A model generated the notes under the pieces. The model searched no databases. It was given only the letters and a program-made list of their open reading frames with translations, and was not told the DNA's origin. From Gnetum montanum (Eukaryota > Streptophyta > Gnetopsida > Gnetales > Gnetaceae), in contig MNCI01010836.1 in NCBI GenBank assembly GCA_015680685.1, positions 31,393 to 95,392 of the forward strand: a stretch of DNA of 64,000 bases, given 5' to 3'. This document shows, one piece after another, positions 22,479 to 33,805 of this stretch (its first letter is position 1; every line of letters starts with the position of its first letter). The position numbers were made by a program, and so were the translations under genes.

Positions 22479-23040
22479 TCAGATGAAACTAGCTTGGTAG
22501 AGCTTTGTGATTTTATCATGAACTACTAGCGCCACTGCAGGTCTAACCTTTTGTGCCTTTTGCTTCACCGGTTTGATTTTTCCATCAAGGATGATGTTGT
22601 GTTGGACAATTTGGGGGTCTAATTCTAGCATGTCGGTATCTGACCATGTAAATGTTTTTATATTATCTTTCAATACTTGAGTGATGTCACTGACAAGATG
22701 TGAGTCCAGTAGGGAACTTAATTTCAATGTTCTAATTTCATCATTGAATGTAGTAATGGGGACTTCAAAAAGAGAATCTTCAGTGATATTATAGGCCTCT
22801 AGATCTAAAGTCCTAGTCACATTTTTAGGCCATTCTGATGTTTCCTAAGTGAAAGCTATTAAGTTAGTATAAGCAGATGGGTGTGGATCCAAGGATTCTA
22901 GATTGATTGCTCTTTTTACGTTCCTGTATGATCCACTGAGAGACAATGTTGAAAGGATATTCTTGGTAGCCATGTGTTTGCTCTTGCCAATTTAAATCAG
23001 GAGTGAAGTAAGTGATGTCTACTTGACGAAGGAGTCATTA
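22479..23040 (-). pseudogene. Pre-RT spacer of the B polyprotein
   Basis: Read on the minus strand, 22820-22479 ends in LELDPQIVQHNIILDGKIKP, KPVKQKAQKVRP and KITKLYQASFI, the usual lead-in to Tat reverse transcriptases. Further upstream (23040-22860) an open piece reads YFTPDLNWQEQTHGYQEYPF. No protease motif (D-S/T-G with ILG) is found before the sequence changes character at about 23050. In this family the protease should be here, as in A at 6352-6897. Confidence 0.7.
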
Positions 23041-23559
23041 AATGTAAATGGGCATTGGGTAATTAATCTATGTACTAGAAAAATTGTGAGACATAGCAGT
23101 AGTCATGGCAGTTTTAGGCCATACCGAGCCAATAATATTCATGTCATTTCATCATTTCGATTGAGTGCATAGAGCATTTTGATTTTTATATTTTGTGCAA
23201 AAAAGAAAAAAAGTTTATATGGTTTTAACGTCTTATGGATTTTTATGTGCATCATTATGTATTTTATATGTTTACATATATATATATATTTTCTTTTTGT
23301 GTTGATCTTAACCCTTTTCCCCTTTTCCTTTTTTATTTTATATTTTCGTTTTAATGTTTTGGCCTTATGTTCAAAGAATGAAATAATGAGGAACGCTAGA
23401 TAATAAAGATGATGTAAATAATAATATGAAAATAAAAGTTAACCATGAACATGATAAATTGAATAAAAATAAAATAAAATAAAATAAATTGGGAATAAAA
23501 ATGGGGGTTATAAAGTGATTTTGAGGTGAAGTGGCATCATTTGCGCTAGCATGAATTCT
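23041..23559. other. AT-rich junction zone in B
   Basis: Element B wording fades at about 23050-23160. What follows is T-rich, with TATATATATAT at 23276-23290 and a tandem of AAATAAAATA at 23466-23490. No gene and no target duplication of a separate insertion was found. Confidence 0.4.
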
Positions 23560-24665
23560 TGGAAGTTTGGACTATAGCATGAGCATCAACGTGAGCTACA
23601 ACATGAGTTACAGGGCAACCATGAAGGGCAAAGGAAAAGCAAGCTGAGGCAAATGGAAGAGGAAAGAAAATCTAGCGTTTGTGGAGAAGAGTGAAGAGCT
23701 ACTCTAACGTCTACCCCAAGCCAGGATTCCAGCATGGGATGGAGCTCTGTACATGTAGATTTGTTTCCTCTTTTTTTTCTCTGGTATTCTATTCACAATG
23801 TTAGCTAGGGCAGCATGACTTCTATGGCCATGATTTTGGGTTTTTTTTTGTGGATTCAAGGCTTGTTTTCTAGATTTGTGATTTGCCATTTTTGGTTGTG
23901 ATCTTTTAGGGCATCAGCATGAGTAATCCAGGGTGTGATTGGGGCGTGAGTGGCCTAGGAAGTGCATGGTTGAATAAGAGAAAGTTAGAATTTTTTTGTT
24001 ATTTTCATTTTTGTATATGGGACAAGTGTAGTGTGACTACTAGGGCTCTCTGGGTAGTGTGAGCTTTTAGGTAGGCCTCAGCATGTGTTCCAAGGATGCC
24101 TAGCATGAGTGACAGGCCAAGGTGAGCCAACATGAGTGGTTTAGGGCATGAGTGCCCAGGGAATGTGCAGGGCATGTGTAGGTACATGTGTTGCAGGGTG
24201 CCTAGGGCAAGCTATAGCATGAGTGCCAAGGTGGCTGCAGCATGATCTTTCCAGGGTTGCATGATTTCCAACATGACTACCAAGGGGAGGCTCAACGTGA
24301 GTGCTTTGTAGGGAGGCCCTAGTCTATGCAAGGCAAGAAAGGCTAGCGTGAGTGTAGGCTAGGAAGGCCAACATGAGATTTCCCAAGGCATGTCATTACA
24401 AGGTGCATTCCTACAAGGTAGCGTGACTACCAAGGATTCCTAGGTAGCATGATATTTTAGGCTTCCTTGGGTAGCATGAGTGGAGGAAAAAATCATAGTG
24501 TAAGTTTCTGGGAAAGCCCCAGCATGAGTTCCTACACAAACCCCACCGTGAGTGCTAGGAACTGGCAGTGTGAGTTTCCATAGTAAGCTATAGCATGAGT
24601 GGGTTAAAGTAGGGCATGAGCATGTAGTGTGCATTGTGGTAGGGGTTAGCCCCAACATGAGTATC
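23560..24665 (+). repeat. CATGAGT/CGTGAGT word array in B
   Basis: About twenty irregularly spaced copies of (A/G)(A/G)C(A/G)TGAGT, all in the plus direction. They are often followed by a short CCAAGG or CCTAGG block (for example 24100, 24133, 24148, 24215, 24295, 24345, 24474, 24520, 24592). The same words occur at lower density in the LTRs of A and B (CAACATGAGTACAGCATGAC near 1684; the 17180-17330 stretch). It may be a diverged LTR U3 or an upstream region of the gene-like segment that follows. Confidence 0.55.
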
Positions 24666-25060
24666 TAGGACCCTCTTCATTAAGACGTGAAGATGTAAAT
24701 TGCTTGCTAAGATGTTTATTATTTGTTGGTTTTATATTTACATAGTTTATTGTTTTCCTGGGATAGATAATTTAAATATGTTTCTATGTTTTTCTAATTT
24801 TATGTTGAATCTGTGAATGTTCATGTTTTCACACTTGTGTATTTATTTTACATTGCCTGTAATAAACTACTATATAAGAGATTTCAATGTGCCCTAGCGA
24901 GTGTTAAATACATTAAATGAATATTGGTGTTCTTGTATCATGGGGTGAAGCTGTATATTTGAATGTTGTTTATATGTGTTTTTGGTTTATGTGATTGCAT
25001 ACTATTGTTAGCACTTAGACTCTTTACATACCTAATGTTTTGGCTGTATGAAGGGGACCT
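24666..25060 (+). other. AT-rich region upstream of the gene-like segment
   Basis: It has a TATA-like string in CTACTATATAAGAG at about 24868-24881 and AATAAA at about 24861. It could be the promoter of the segment at 25061 or the R/U5 of a decayed LTR. No coding sequence is supported. Confidence 0.35.
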
Positions 25061-25735
25061 AAACTTTCTCTTCTTGTGGTTGAGCTCATTGGTGTACTTT
25101 CTTGGTTTCGCCCCTTTGGACCGGACATACCTCCTTATGACATGTGCATTGGGCCTCATGTGATATGGTTCCATCCCTGTGTTGATTCATTTTTGTCATT
25201 CATCTTGCAAAATTTTAGTGTGGTTATATGGTCTCATTTAAGTGAACAGTTGGCTCGTGATATCATTGAGACAATGTTGCCTAGGTCTACCCAAGACATG
25301 GTTGCCTTCATTACTGACATAGATGAGGGACTTTTTAAAGTTGAGGGAGGTCCTATTGAGGGTCCTAGATCTACTCATCCCTTGACTCATGTATGGGAAC
25401 TACCTACTTGTTGCCATTATAACATCAGCAACACACTTTTCCTAGCCTTCCATGTGCATACTCTATTCCAAAACCCACCTGGGATAATGTATAGAGTGGA
25501 TAGGTATGCTATTTTGTGCTTTGCTTAATTTTTGATTCTTTTAAAATTATGTCATTGTCTATGCAAAAATGTTGCTTTTCTATGCAGGCCTCATTTTGAT
25601 GAGAATGGGATGCATGATGATGATGGTGGGCTTGCCTCAGTGTGCACAGCATTGGAGGCATTCATGGTGGACCTCATTCTTCGTGCTGCGGTATTGGACC
25701 AGACAAAAGCGACTATTTTTGACTACCATAGGTAA
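25061..25735 (+). pseudogene. NLI-interacting-factor (FCP1/HAD) phosphatase-like fragment with introns
   Basis: In one frame the segment reads LSLLVVELIGVLSW, WFHPCVDSFLSF, ILQNFSVVIWSHL and YNISNTLFLAFHVHTLFQNP. Order and spacing match the plant NIF/FCP1 phosphatase fold: motif I (L-V-L-D-L-N-G), R-P-x-x-D-x-F-L, F-x-V-x-I-W-S-S, then S-N-T-L-L-I-D and L-x-N-P-P. A GT-AG intron lies at 25504-25587 (84 nt, GTATGC to TATGCAG). Removing it keeps the frame and leads into NGMHDDDGGLASVCTALEAF, like the G-G-x-L-x-x-Y-L-E part of these proteins. The catalytic Asp of motif I reads Glu, so it would be inactive. Orientation is opposite to element B, which surrounds it. The family call is by pattern memory and needs a profile search. 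Confidence 0.6.
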
Positions 25736-28653
25736 TTTTCAAGGGCTTTCAAACGATGCCAAGTTCGTGGTTGGTTGCATGAGGCTTGGTCCTCTAATGG
25801 GCCAATTTTTCCTCAGATAATTGATCCTGCACCTAATGTGCCTACACCATTTACTGATGGTAAATAATCACACTTTAGACTCCATTTTCTTTTTGTTACA
25901 TCACCATGTACTATATTTTTAACCTTTTGCTCTATGTTTCTTTTTTACAGTAGCCATCTCCTTTGATGAAGTTAGCATTATAACAAGATGTACTAAGGCC
26001 ATCCTTTTTATGAAATATGAGCAGGTAGAGCAGTCACAACAATGGTTGCAGAAGAAAGCTCTTGAGGTGATCATCAGCTACCTTACCCAGGCAGGTCTGA
26101 TGGACTTGTTCACTTCTTTGACTCCTAATGTTCTGGCGACTAAGATGATCACCATTTTTTATTCTTTTAATGATGATGCTTCTCATTTTACTACACAGGT
26201 TTGAGGAGTCAAGTTATCTTTCCACTTGATCACTGAGTTCCTTTTTGATCTCTTTGGCATGCCCATGGATGGTGCCAGGGTGGCCATAGATAAAACAACT
26301 AAAGAAGGCCAGGTCATAAAAGAGCTTGAAGAGTGGTTAGGCATGTCTCAGGGTCCTAAAGGTTTTTCTATGTAAGATGACACTCGATCAATGGAGATGA
26401 ACTTCTTGTACCCTCTCTTTCAGGCACAGGCATTCCCTAAATCTCTCTCTCAAGGAAGAAACCTTGGAATCAAGTCTGCATGTGTCATGCGTGCATTCTT
26501 AGAGATGGGCGTGTATTATAATTGGGCACAGTTTCTTAGATTTGGATTTCATGGAGAGATTGTCAGGTTACATTCAAACATCAATATCAAATCCCATTTC
26601 ACATTTTCTTTCTTCGTAGGGTACCTACGTAGGTTTTCTGAGTTCCTAGTAGTTTATGGTGATAATCATTATATATTGAGGTATTTTTCATAGTTTTCCC
26701 ACCCCTGGATTCATCATTTGTTTAGCACCACTAGATCTTAGGACCCACTCGAAGGCATCGACGAATCAATGTCTATTACTACTAGGGGTGTAGCTAGTCA
26801 TTCCCATCATTTCCATGATAGCTTGGAATTGGAATCACCTATACTACACACGTCTGTTAAAGGGGCTGAACGATTGATCCATGAGATCGTTGGGAGATCC
26901 AAAGCGAAGGTGAAGAGAAATGAACACCCACGGGATCTTTCCCTAGAGGTGAGACCACCAAGAGTGAATATGATCTTCTTTGTACTGCCATTGGAGGGTA
27001 AGTATCTTATTTTATTGTTATATATTTACATTTTTATTACGTTTTAGTTTATATGTTTTTTAAACGTACGTATATGCTCTATCATACTAACACTAGGATT
27101 CTGGTGTTATCAAAGGGAAGTCCTGAGAAGGAGAGAGAAGCCTTGGCCCTGATGGTTGAACCAGAAGTGGTCATCATAGGGTAAGAGGAAGAAGGGAAAG
27201 AAGGGGAAGAAGCAATCAAGGAACCTCCTGCCCCACAATAGGAAGATGTAACAAGCCTCATGGGGATGAAGCTTGCAGAGGCTTTGGATGCACTTAGGCA
27301 TTCAAGTGATGAAAGAGGTGTCTTCAATGGTTTCTTCGATGGATCTTTGCTACTTGGTGACTTGTCCAAGATGACCAGCAAAGGGCTTTTTGGCATGGTC
27401 CTTTTAGCTCAATCCATATTTTTTTATCCTTTAATTTTCATGTGTTATTCTTGATTATCTTAATTATTTCTAGCATCAGAGGTAGATGCAACAGTTTCTG
27501 AGGCACATACATCCCAAGAAGAGGTTTTAGGGTCACAGGCCCTAATTGAGATGACCTCTCCTGCTTGACCCACCTCCACTAACTAGCTAAGGCCATGGCC
27601 TAAGATGCCTAGTAAAATGGACTTTGTCACAAGCATTGTTAATGATGTGGTCACTTGCCTACAACAAGCTCATCTAGAACTAGGTATGTGTATGTTATGT
27701 ATTATGCTAAGTGTCTAGGTTTATTATGTTTCTTTGCATTTATTATTTTTATTATAACTAATTCATGTGTGTGGTACTTACACCTATAGGCACCAAGCTT
27801 CAATGGGATCCTTCTAAGGCTACTCATATTGATGCCCTCCCTGAATTGCTACGGAATATTGAGTAAGTCCCTAGAAAGGTCTACAATGCAGTTTCTAGTT
27901 ACGTCATATAGAACGCTAAGTCGCTTTGGACTTGTAGGTGTTTAGTTGAGTATCTATGGGATGAGATGCACTCATTGAAGGAAGCCCTAGAAAAGGATAG
28001 AGAGGAGAAGAGGGATCTCCAATTCTATTATGATTTTTTTGCTACTAGACTATCTGGTGATAGCATCTGATGCATGTCTAAAATCACCTATGCACGTTAC
28101 TGGACGATTTTGAATAGCAAAGTGTAGGCAACACATGATTTAGTTGAAAAAAGGGCATAGATGGATCTGTTGAATGGGAAATGTCATGATTGGAAATCCT
28201 TTGCTTCTAAAGTATGGAAGTGGGATCAAGACTAAAAGGATCACAAGCATTAATACAAGAAATGGTTAAAGGAGGAGTCAGTTGAACATTGCTGGATGGA
28301 AATGTTCATTGATGGGCTAGGCTTGCATCCTACTTACGATAGGTTTGTTGAGTGCACCAAGGTGGAGGGATCTCCTAAGAGAACCATTACCATCGCCTCT
28401 GGGAAGGCTTTGATAGGCATGTTCTCTCTTGAGCACCCTACCTAGACTTTGGTGAACAAGGGTAAAACCTTGGTTGGTAATGATCTTGGCCTAGAGGAGG
28501 ATTGGGCAAATGTGCCCAAGGAGGAGATTCTATGGTGTTTGGAGGCCAAATTAAAACCCTCCTCACTTGTGAGTGTTTTATTATGGTCCTTATTTTTGTA
28601 TGGTTTTATTATTTTCATTGTTAGTGTTACTATTTTTCTTGGTTTTGTATTCA
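25736..28653 (+). pseudogene. Further exons of an intron-bearing gene-like segment
   Basis: This continues in the same direction with clear plant introns: 25860-25950 (GTAAAT to TTTTTTACAG, frame kept), 26998-27096 (GTAAGT to ACTAACACTAG, with a good branch site) and 27684-27789 (GTATGT to CACCTATAG). Coding-like pieces include AILFMKYEQVEQSQQWLQKK, LMDLFTSLTPNVLATKMITI, LSFHLITEFLFDLFGMPMDG, ACVMRAFLEMGVYYNWAQFL and, at 27955-28030, a charged helix (LWDEMHSLKEALEKDREEKR). Some of this resembles plant transposon-associated proteins rather than phosphatases, so two sources may be joined. Stops occur at about 26205, 26373, 26693 and 28070. It ends against the LTR remnant at 28654. I do not assign a function. 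Confidence 0.5.
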
Positions 28654-29051
28654 AGGATGGGTTGCACCCTGGAATCAAGGAATTTCGACTTAGTTTTGGG
28701 TCTCTCAGAGTTGGTCACGTTGGAATCACACTGACAATGTGACCTCAGATTGACCATCAACGTGAGTGAGAAAATTTATATAGTTTGACACGAAATATGA
28801 AGTCCTGAATATTGAAACTGAAGTAGCAAACAATGACCTTTAAGGATGTCTTGCACCCTTAGATTTGGACCATTTTTGACTTGATCTTGAAGTCATTGGA
28901 GTTGCTCACACTGAGGGAAAGCTAGCTTGAGCAAGCTAACTTGACAAGCCAAGTGTGAGTTACAAGCCTTAGTCAAATGTTTGCCTCTCGAAAGCTTGGA
29001 AGGGTGTGAGTTCTCACTTCAATGTTCTAGGCTGAAATTAGTGGTGTTTCA
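28654..29051 (-). repeat. Truncated 5' LTR of element B
   Basis: It matches the inner 390 bp of the LTR at 16261-17984 (compare 17596-17984). Shared blocks include GGATTTGGACCATTTTTGA-type text, GCTAGCTTGAGCAAGCT, and the end TTAGTGGTGTTTCA. About 1.3 kb of LTR (the U3 remainder, R and U5) and the primer site are missing on the inner side. The outer terminus and target duplication are intact. Confidence 0.85.
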
Positions 29052-29056
29052 ACCAC
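29052..29056. repeat. Target site duplication of element B (right)
   Basis: ACCAC, identical to 16256-16260. Confidence 0.85.
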
Positions 29057-30490
29057 CACCTGGTAGTTTAAATTCCCACTACTTGCATGATTTTTATTGT
29101 GGTTATTAAGAGAGAGAAATAGAGATGTTGATAATGATGGCCTCATGAGAGTATGGGAGTGTTGACATCAACACTTAGCTCCAAAACTTTTAATTGTATG
29201 AAAGTGCAAGGAAGAAGACTACAAAAATTTTTAAATGATGCAATAGATAAGGAATCACAAACATCACGAAAAAGGCAAATGGAAACTTAAAAGTAAATTG
29301 TATTGATCTAAACATGATTAAAATAACCATATAATCAAAAAAGAATTAGATGTGGGCTACCCAAACCACACCATCTTATTTAATTAAACTTTAAATATAT
29401 AATTTATTATTTTAACTACATATATTATATATAATTAAAATATAGAATGATTATTTTTTGAATCTTCTCACAAAGTAAAAGTGAATAGCATGCAGAATAC
29501 TTTGAGCACAAGACCCATACTAAACTTAATGAGGAGGATAGGTTCATGTTAGATCGTGGCTAGCCACAACTTTTGGATTTTTCCCTAGGATTCTTTTTTT
29601 TTTTTTGACATTGAGAAACGGGATGGATGAAAAGGAATTGTTTGCTTCTATCATTTTTCTTTTCTTTTTTGAAAAAGAAGGAATGAAGTCTAGGGTAAGG
29701 ATTTCTGCTGGACCCCATCACACTCATGAACTTATTACACTACCAATAAACATGGTCCTCATTCCTTTTTTTTCTTTTTTCTTTTAAGGATACTTTGCCC
29801 TTTGTATACTTTATTCTTAAGGTAGGAATTCCAACACTAGTTTGGTTGATTAGTTGTACTAACAATGAACATGGTCTTTTCAGAACTTTGCCCATGGTGC
29901 AGTTCAACCTTTGTGTATGTGCCTTTGATTACAATTTGATGGCATCATAGTAGGTCTCCTCAGGTGGCTAAGGGTTCTCAAGTGGAGATGAGCACACTTC
30001 ACCCCATAGTTCACAAGGTAACCATGGATCATCACACTTGAGGGCTATGGCTAACCATTCTTCAACATCATCTATCCTACATTCACATGATCATGATGAT
30101 TACATCAGAAGTCAGCACAAATATCATGCTCCATAATCCAGGATAACTAGAGTAGCTAAAAGCTTGAAAAAGATTGGGAAGAATCAAAGCATTATTAAAA
30201 TATATAGTATAAAACAGATTTTATGTAATACTGATAAGAAATATTATATAAAGCATTATACTAACATTATTCTCAATGGCGTTCTGATGACCCACGAGTA
30301 ACTCAAAAGACCATAATGATTATTAAAATCATATGCAAAGAAAAAATCAAAACAATATGCCTAAAAAGAAATGATGGAAATGCAAAGAAAATATGCAAAT
30401 GCAACTATACACAAATGAAATGCATGATGAAGAGGAAGAAAACATGTGACTAAGAATCTACTAGGTGTCCACATGCGGCATCTAAGTAAG
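29057..30490. other. Unassigned sequence, probably 3' region of element I
   Basis: AT-rich, with T runs at 29590 and 29768 and A-rich stretches around 30340-30400. It lies downstream (minus sense) of the integrase tail at 30495, so it is best read as the untranslated 3' part of that element. No gene is supported. Confidence 0.35.
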
Positions 30491-30494
30491 AATG

Positions 30495-30802
30495 CTTTAA
30501 ATGAAATGCATTAAAATTGCTAGGTAAACTATGTGCTTGTACAACAGCAACATTGTACACAATGGGGCCAATGATGTATTTAATTTAGAATGGGCCTAAC
30601 CACATAGGAGAGAACTTACCCTGAAGATTTTCTCAGTTAAAAGTTCTACCTTTGTTTGAGACTAGGTCTCTTATCTTAAAGACTTCACCAACGTACTTCC
30701 TATCAAAACATTGTTTAGCAATTTGTTGATGCTTAAGATTATGACAATCAAAACCTAATCTTAAATTTCTTATTCATTTTCTCTCAAGACTTTTTTAATA
30801 TA
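30495..30802 (-). pseudogene. Integrase C-terminal tail of element I
   Basis: Read on the minus strand: KHQQIAKQCFDRKYVGEVFK, then IRDLVSNKGRTFN, then GKFSPMWLGPF, then YIIGPIVYNVAV. This is the GPF/GPY module that ends gypsy integrases. Once element C is set aside, the next element I sequence is protease at 45516. RT, RNase H and the integrase core are therefore missing, unless lost during or before the insertion of C. Confidence 0.6.
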
Positions 30803-30807
30803 GGTTT
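30803..30807. repeat. Target site duplication of element C (left)
   Basis: GGTTT, matching AGTTT at 45516-45520 in four of five bases. Confidence 0.65.
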
Positions 30808-31666
30808 TGATGAGTTATCATTTTTTTGGCCATGATATCGCAGCCATGATATTGTGTACGCAATATCACATATGCGATATTGCAGCCTAGACGTGATATC
30901 GTGTACATGATATCGCAACCTATCTCCTGATCTATAAATAAGAGGTAGACAAATCTAGTAGGCAGTTTTTTAGAGTTATTACTTTTAAGTTTTCAATAAG
31001 TTTTTAGTACATCAACTTTCCCTCTCAACCCTTTTGTCCCAATGTATGCCCGAAGCGTGGTGATTGTAATTGTACGACATCCTTATTCGAGTGTGACTTA
31101 CTTGGACACGCACATGATTGGCAATAAAGATCGAGATTACTTCATCATTGCAACATCTTCTTAGCTTAGTTATTTATTTATTTAATTTCTATTTACTACT
31201 TTCCTAGTTAATATCTCTCTACCCTTATCTCCTAGTAGCACGAAATGAGTAGGAGTTAATCACGAGCATTCAAGTGTGACTACTTTGTAACCCAGTAGTG
31301 TACTTAGGCCATGCGCTTGGTAATCCCAGTGGTAGTCATGCACGAGGTCCAAGATGTGTACGAATGAGTAAGGAACGAATGCTCATTGCACTTAGGCTAG
31401 CTTAGACTCTCTCTCTCCTAGTTTAGTTGATATTATTTTCCATTAGCCCTAGGAGTAGAAATAGTATAGGAACACATCATACACCTCACTTTGGACTAAA
31501 CCATATGTGACAAAGCTAATACTAGTCTAGGTGGGAAGACAACAAACTGCAATCTATGAGTAACTATCTAGATACCACAACTAGCCCATCTATAGAATTC
31601 AACCAGATCGTGTGTGAAACACTCGTATTCGTATGCTTGAGTGTAGGGGTACCTCACCACTCATTA
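30808..31666 (+). repeat. 5' LTR of element C
   Basis: It begins TGATGAGTTATC and ends ACCTCACCACTCATTA (TCATCA in other copies), giving TGATGAGT/ACTCATCA inverted ends. U3 holds repeats of GATATCGCA and GCGATATTG (30835-30920). TATAAATA is at 30933-30940 and a poly-A signal lies in GGCAATAAAGATC (about 31121). Its partner is 44689-45515. Confidence 0.95.
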
Positions 31667-31667
31667 T

Positions 31668-31684
31668 TGGCACCATTGCTGTGG
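31668..31684 (+). promoter_or_regulatory. Primer binding site of C (tRNA-Asp type, decayed)
   Basis: TGGCACCATTGCTGTGG follows the LTR after one T. Compared with TGGCGCCGTTGCCGAGG in D, most of the differences are changes at CpG sites. The complement of plant tRNA-Asp 3' ends begins TGGCGCCGTTGCCGGGG. Confidence 0.8.
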
Positions 31685-31849
31685 ACAGTGTTAGTTATCT
31701 AGGTTAGTTATATCATACAAGGTCTCTATATAGGAATTAATGATACACCTTTTAGAAAGAAATAATAAAAAATTCACATACAGATTCACACACAGATTCA
31801 CACACAATTGCACAACCATTCCTCTCCTACAAGACTACGATAACGCCAC

Positions 31850-33805
31850 ATCTAGTCAGGCAATTCATTGAAGAACCAATGAATTATATGACAATGAAGA
31901 TTGTAGTACACAATCTGAGATGGGGGTTTCTTATAAACATAAATGAAGAAAGCATCATCCCAACACATGAAAGAATAATTTACTAAATGACAATGAACCC
32001 CTACTAGCCACTACAACCCTAATGCAAATACAAGAGGTTGTTTGAATCTCCCGTAGGCATCGTAAAGAGAGCCACCTACCCAAGCTCAATTTAAACAACT
32101 TTCCTAATTTCCTAGGAGGCTATGACTTAGATCTACAACAACATTTACAATCCTTCTATGATGCCTGTGCATGAAACAACATTGATAATGATTAGAAAAA
32201 AATCAAGCTCTTTCCTATGACACTCATTGGCCAAGCAAAATTATGGTATATATTGTTAAAACCAAATTCAATATGACATTGGTCAACAATGGTAGAACTC
32301 TTTAATGAAAGATCTTAGACCTACACAAGAGTGTCAACCTTGAGGAAACATTTCCAAGAGTGGAAACAAGCAACATGAACCCTTGGACATGGCTTTAGAA
32401 ATTTATTATGCACTGTTAAACAATTGTCTAGGCCATGAGTTCTCCAAGGAAAGGCTAATGTACCATATTATTGATGGGCTTCATGATGCAACAAGAGAAA
32501 CCCTAGGGATGTATGCCCAAGGTCAACTATATGAACTATGAAACCATCAATTCCAAGAGCTTATTAAGCAGGTAGCAAAAGAGGAAGGAGAAATGGCTAC
32601 ATGGGAGAGTGTTGAAAAGCATCAATGGGACCTAATCTTAACTTAATAGAGGTCCATAATCACAAAAGGGAGTAATCAACCTATCTCAAGGAGGAAGAAC
32701 CATCTTTGCCAATACAACAATCACTAGAAGAAGTTGAGGCATAGATCAATAATATGTTGGAATGGATGCATAAAAGTGTGGAGAATATATTGATATTATT
32801 GGAGATAGAGTTTTGACAACCCGAGAAGTAGGACAAAATATCATTAGACAATCAGAAAGAAGGGATGAGGAAAATAAGAGCTCAACTACCAATCATACGT
32901 ATGAATGCAACATTTTCCTGTACGATCACACCAAGGGCCAATACCCAATCTTGTTACATTTATACGAGCATTGGGGAAGCACGTTACATCCAAAGTTGGT
33001 ACAAACATACTGTGTTCGATCATAGTGGCAAGAATCCCAGTTGTGGGGAAAGCCATCCCTAAACTGGAGACACACTTCAGATCATCCAAATCTAAATGTG
33101 TATCTAGTTCAACATCCTATTTTCCTGACTGTGTCAACATACTCTATCTCACCACATAATCATTCTCCTCAGTACTATCAGCCCATGTCCTCAACACAAC
33201 CACTGCCTTGTGCACCTTACACTTCTCCTAAATTTCAACATTCTCATCCTTTCTCTCGTTCTACATTGCCACCAACTGTTCCTAAAGTGTTTGCATCACA
33301 ACAAAAACCCACAAACATTACTTGTGCTACTATTTCCAATAGTAGTGAGAGACCTTAGCAACATCGAAGGTGTCCCTTCTTTAGACATGACCATAGGAAG
33401 GGACAACACAGTTCCAAGGCCACTACATTCTCCAACTCAGCACAAGTCCTACACTGTGGTGCATCCTTCTCTTTGAACCCAACGTCTCACATCACTTCAT
33501 CAGGGCCACCAATTAACACTCCAACAACCATACAACCCAATGAATACAATCATGGAGGGTGACATCCCAATCCTTGCATACCATCTTACGGTCTCAAGTA
33601 TCATAGTGGGCCAGCTCCTTACTTGGGCACCACATCTTACAAGTTTCTCAACTATGCTTATCATAATCAAGTGTGTGAACCCCAATGGGGTAAGTATGAC
33701 CAAGTTTCAATATTTTCAACATGTAAGGATCCTCATATTTCATTTATTAATCCTCACCATGCTCAACCATTTAGTTATGGGGGATATCCCCCATTCTAAT
33801 AATAA
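31850..33805 (+). pseudogene. gag: gag of element C
   Basis: Broken gag with recognisable segments. At 32206-32300 it reads LFPMTLIGQAKLWYILLKPN, the F-P-x-S-L-x-x-x-A-x-x-W core of plant gypsy gag. It then reads ELFNERS and FQEWKQ, and later a Pro/Ser/Tyr-rich tail at 33090-33480. The frame ends in a stop just after a GGGGGATATCCCCC palindrome (33779-33792). Element D ends its gag at the matching place. No zinc knuckle, protease or RT follows. Many stops and frameshifts. Confidence 0.7.

Noticed and set aside
25732-25816. Candidate GT-AG intron after the NIF-like exon
   Set aside because: Removing it creates an immediate stop, so I do not include it.
26577-26619. Candidate GT-AG intron in the gene-like segment
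   Set aside because: Only 43 nt, below plant intron size, and the frame reads through it.
23160-28653. A separate nested LTR element inside B
   Set aside because: No LTR pair, primer site or target duplication found at its edges; capture or rearrangement fits better, but this is not excluded.
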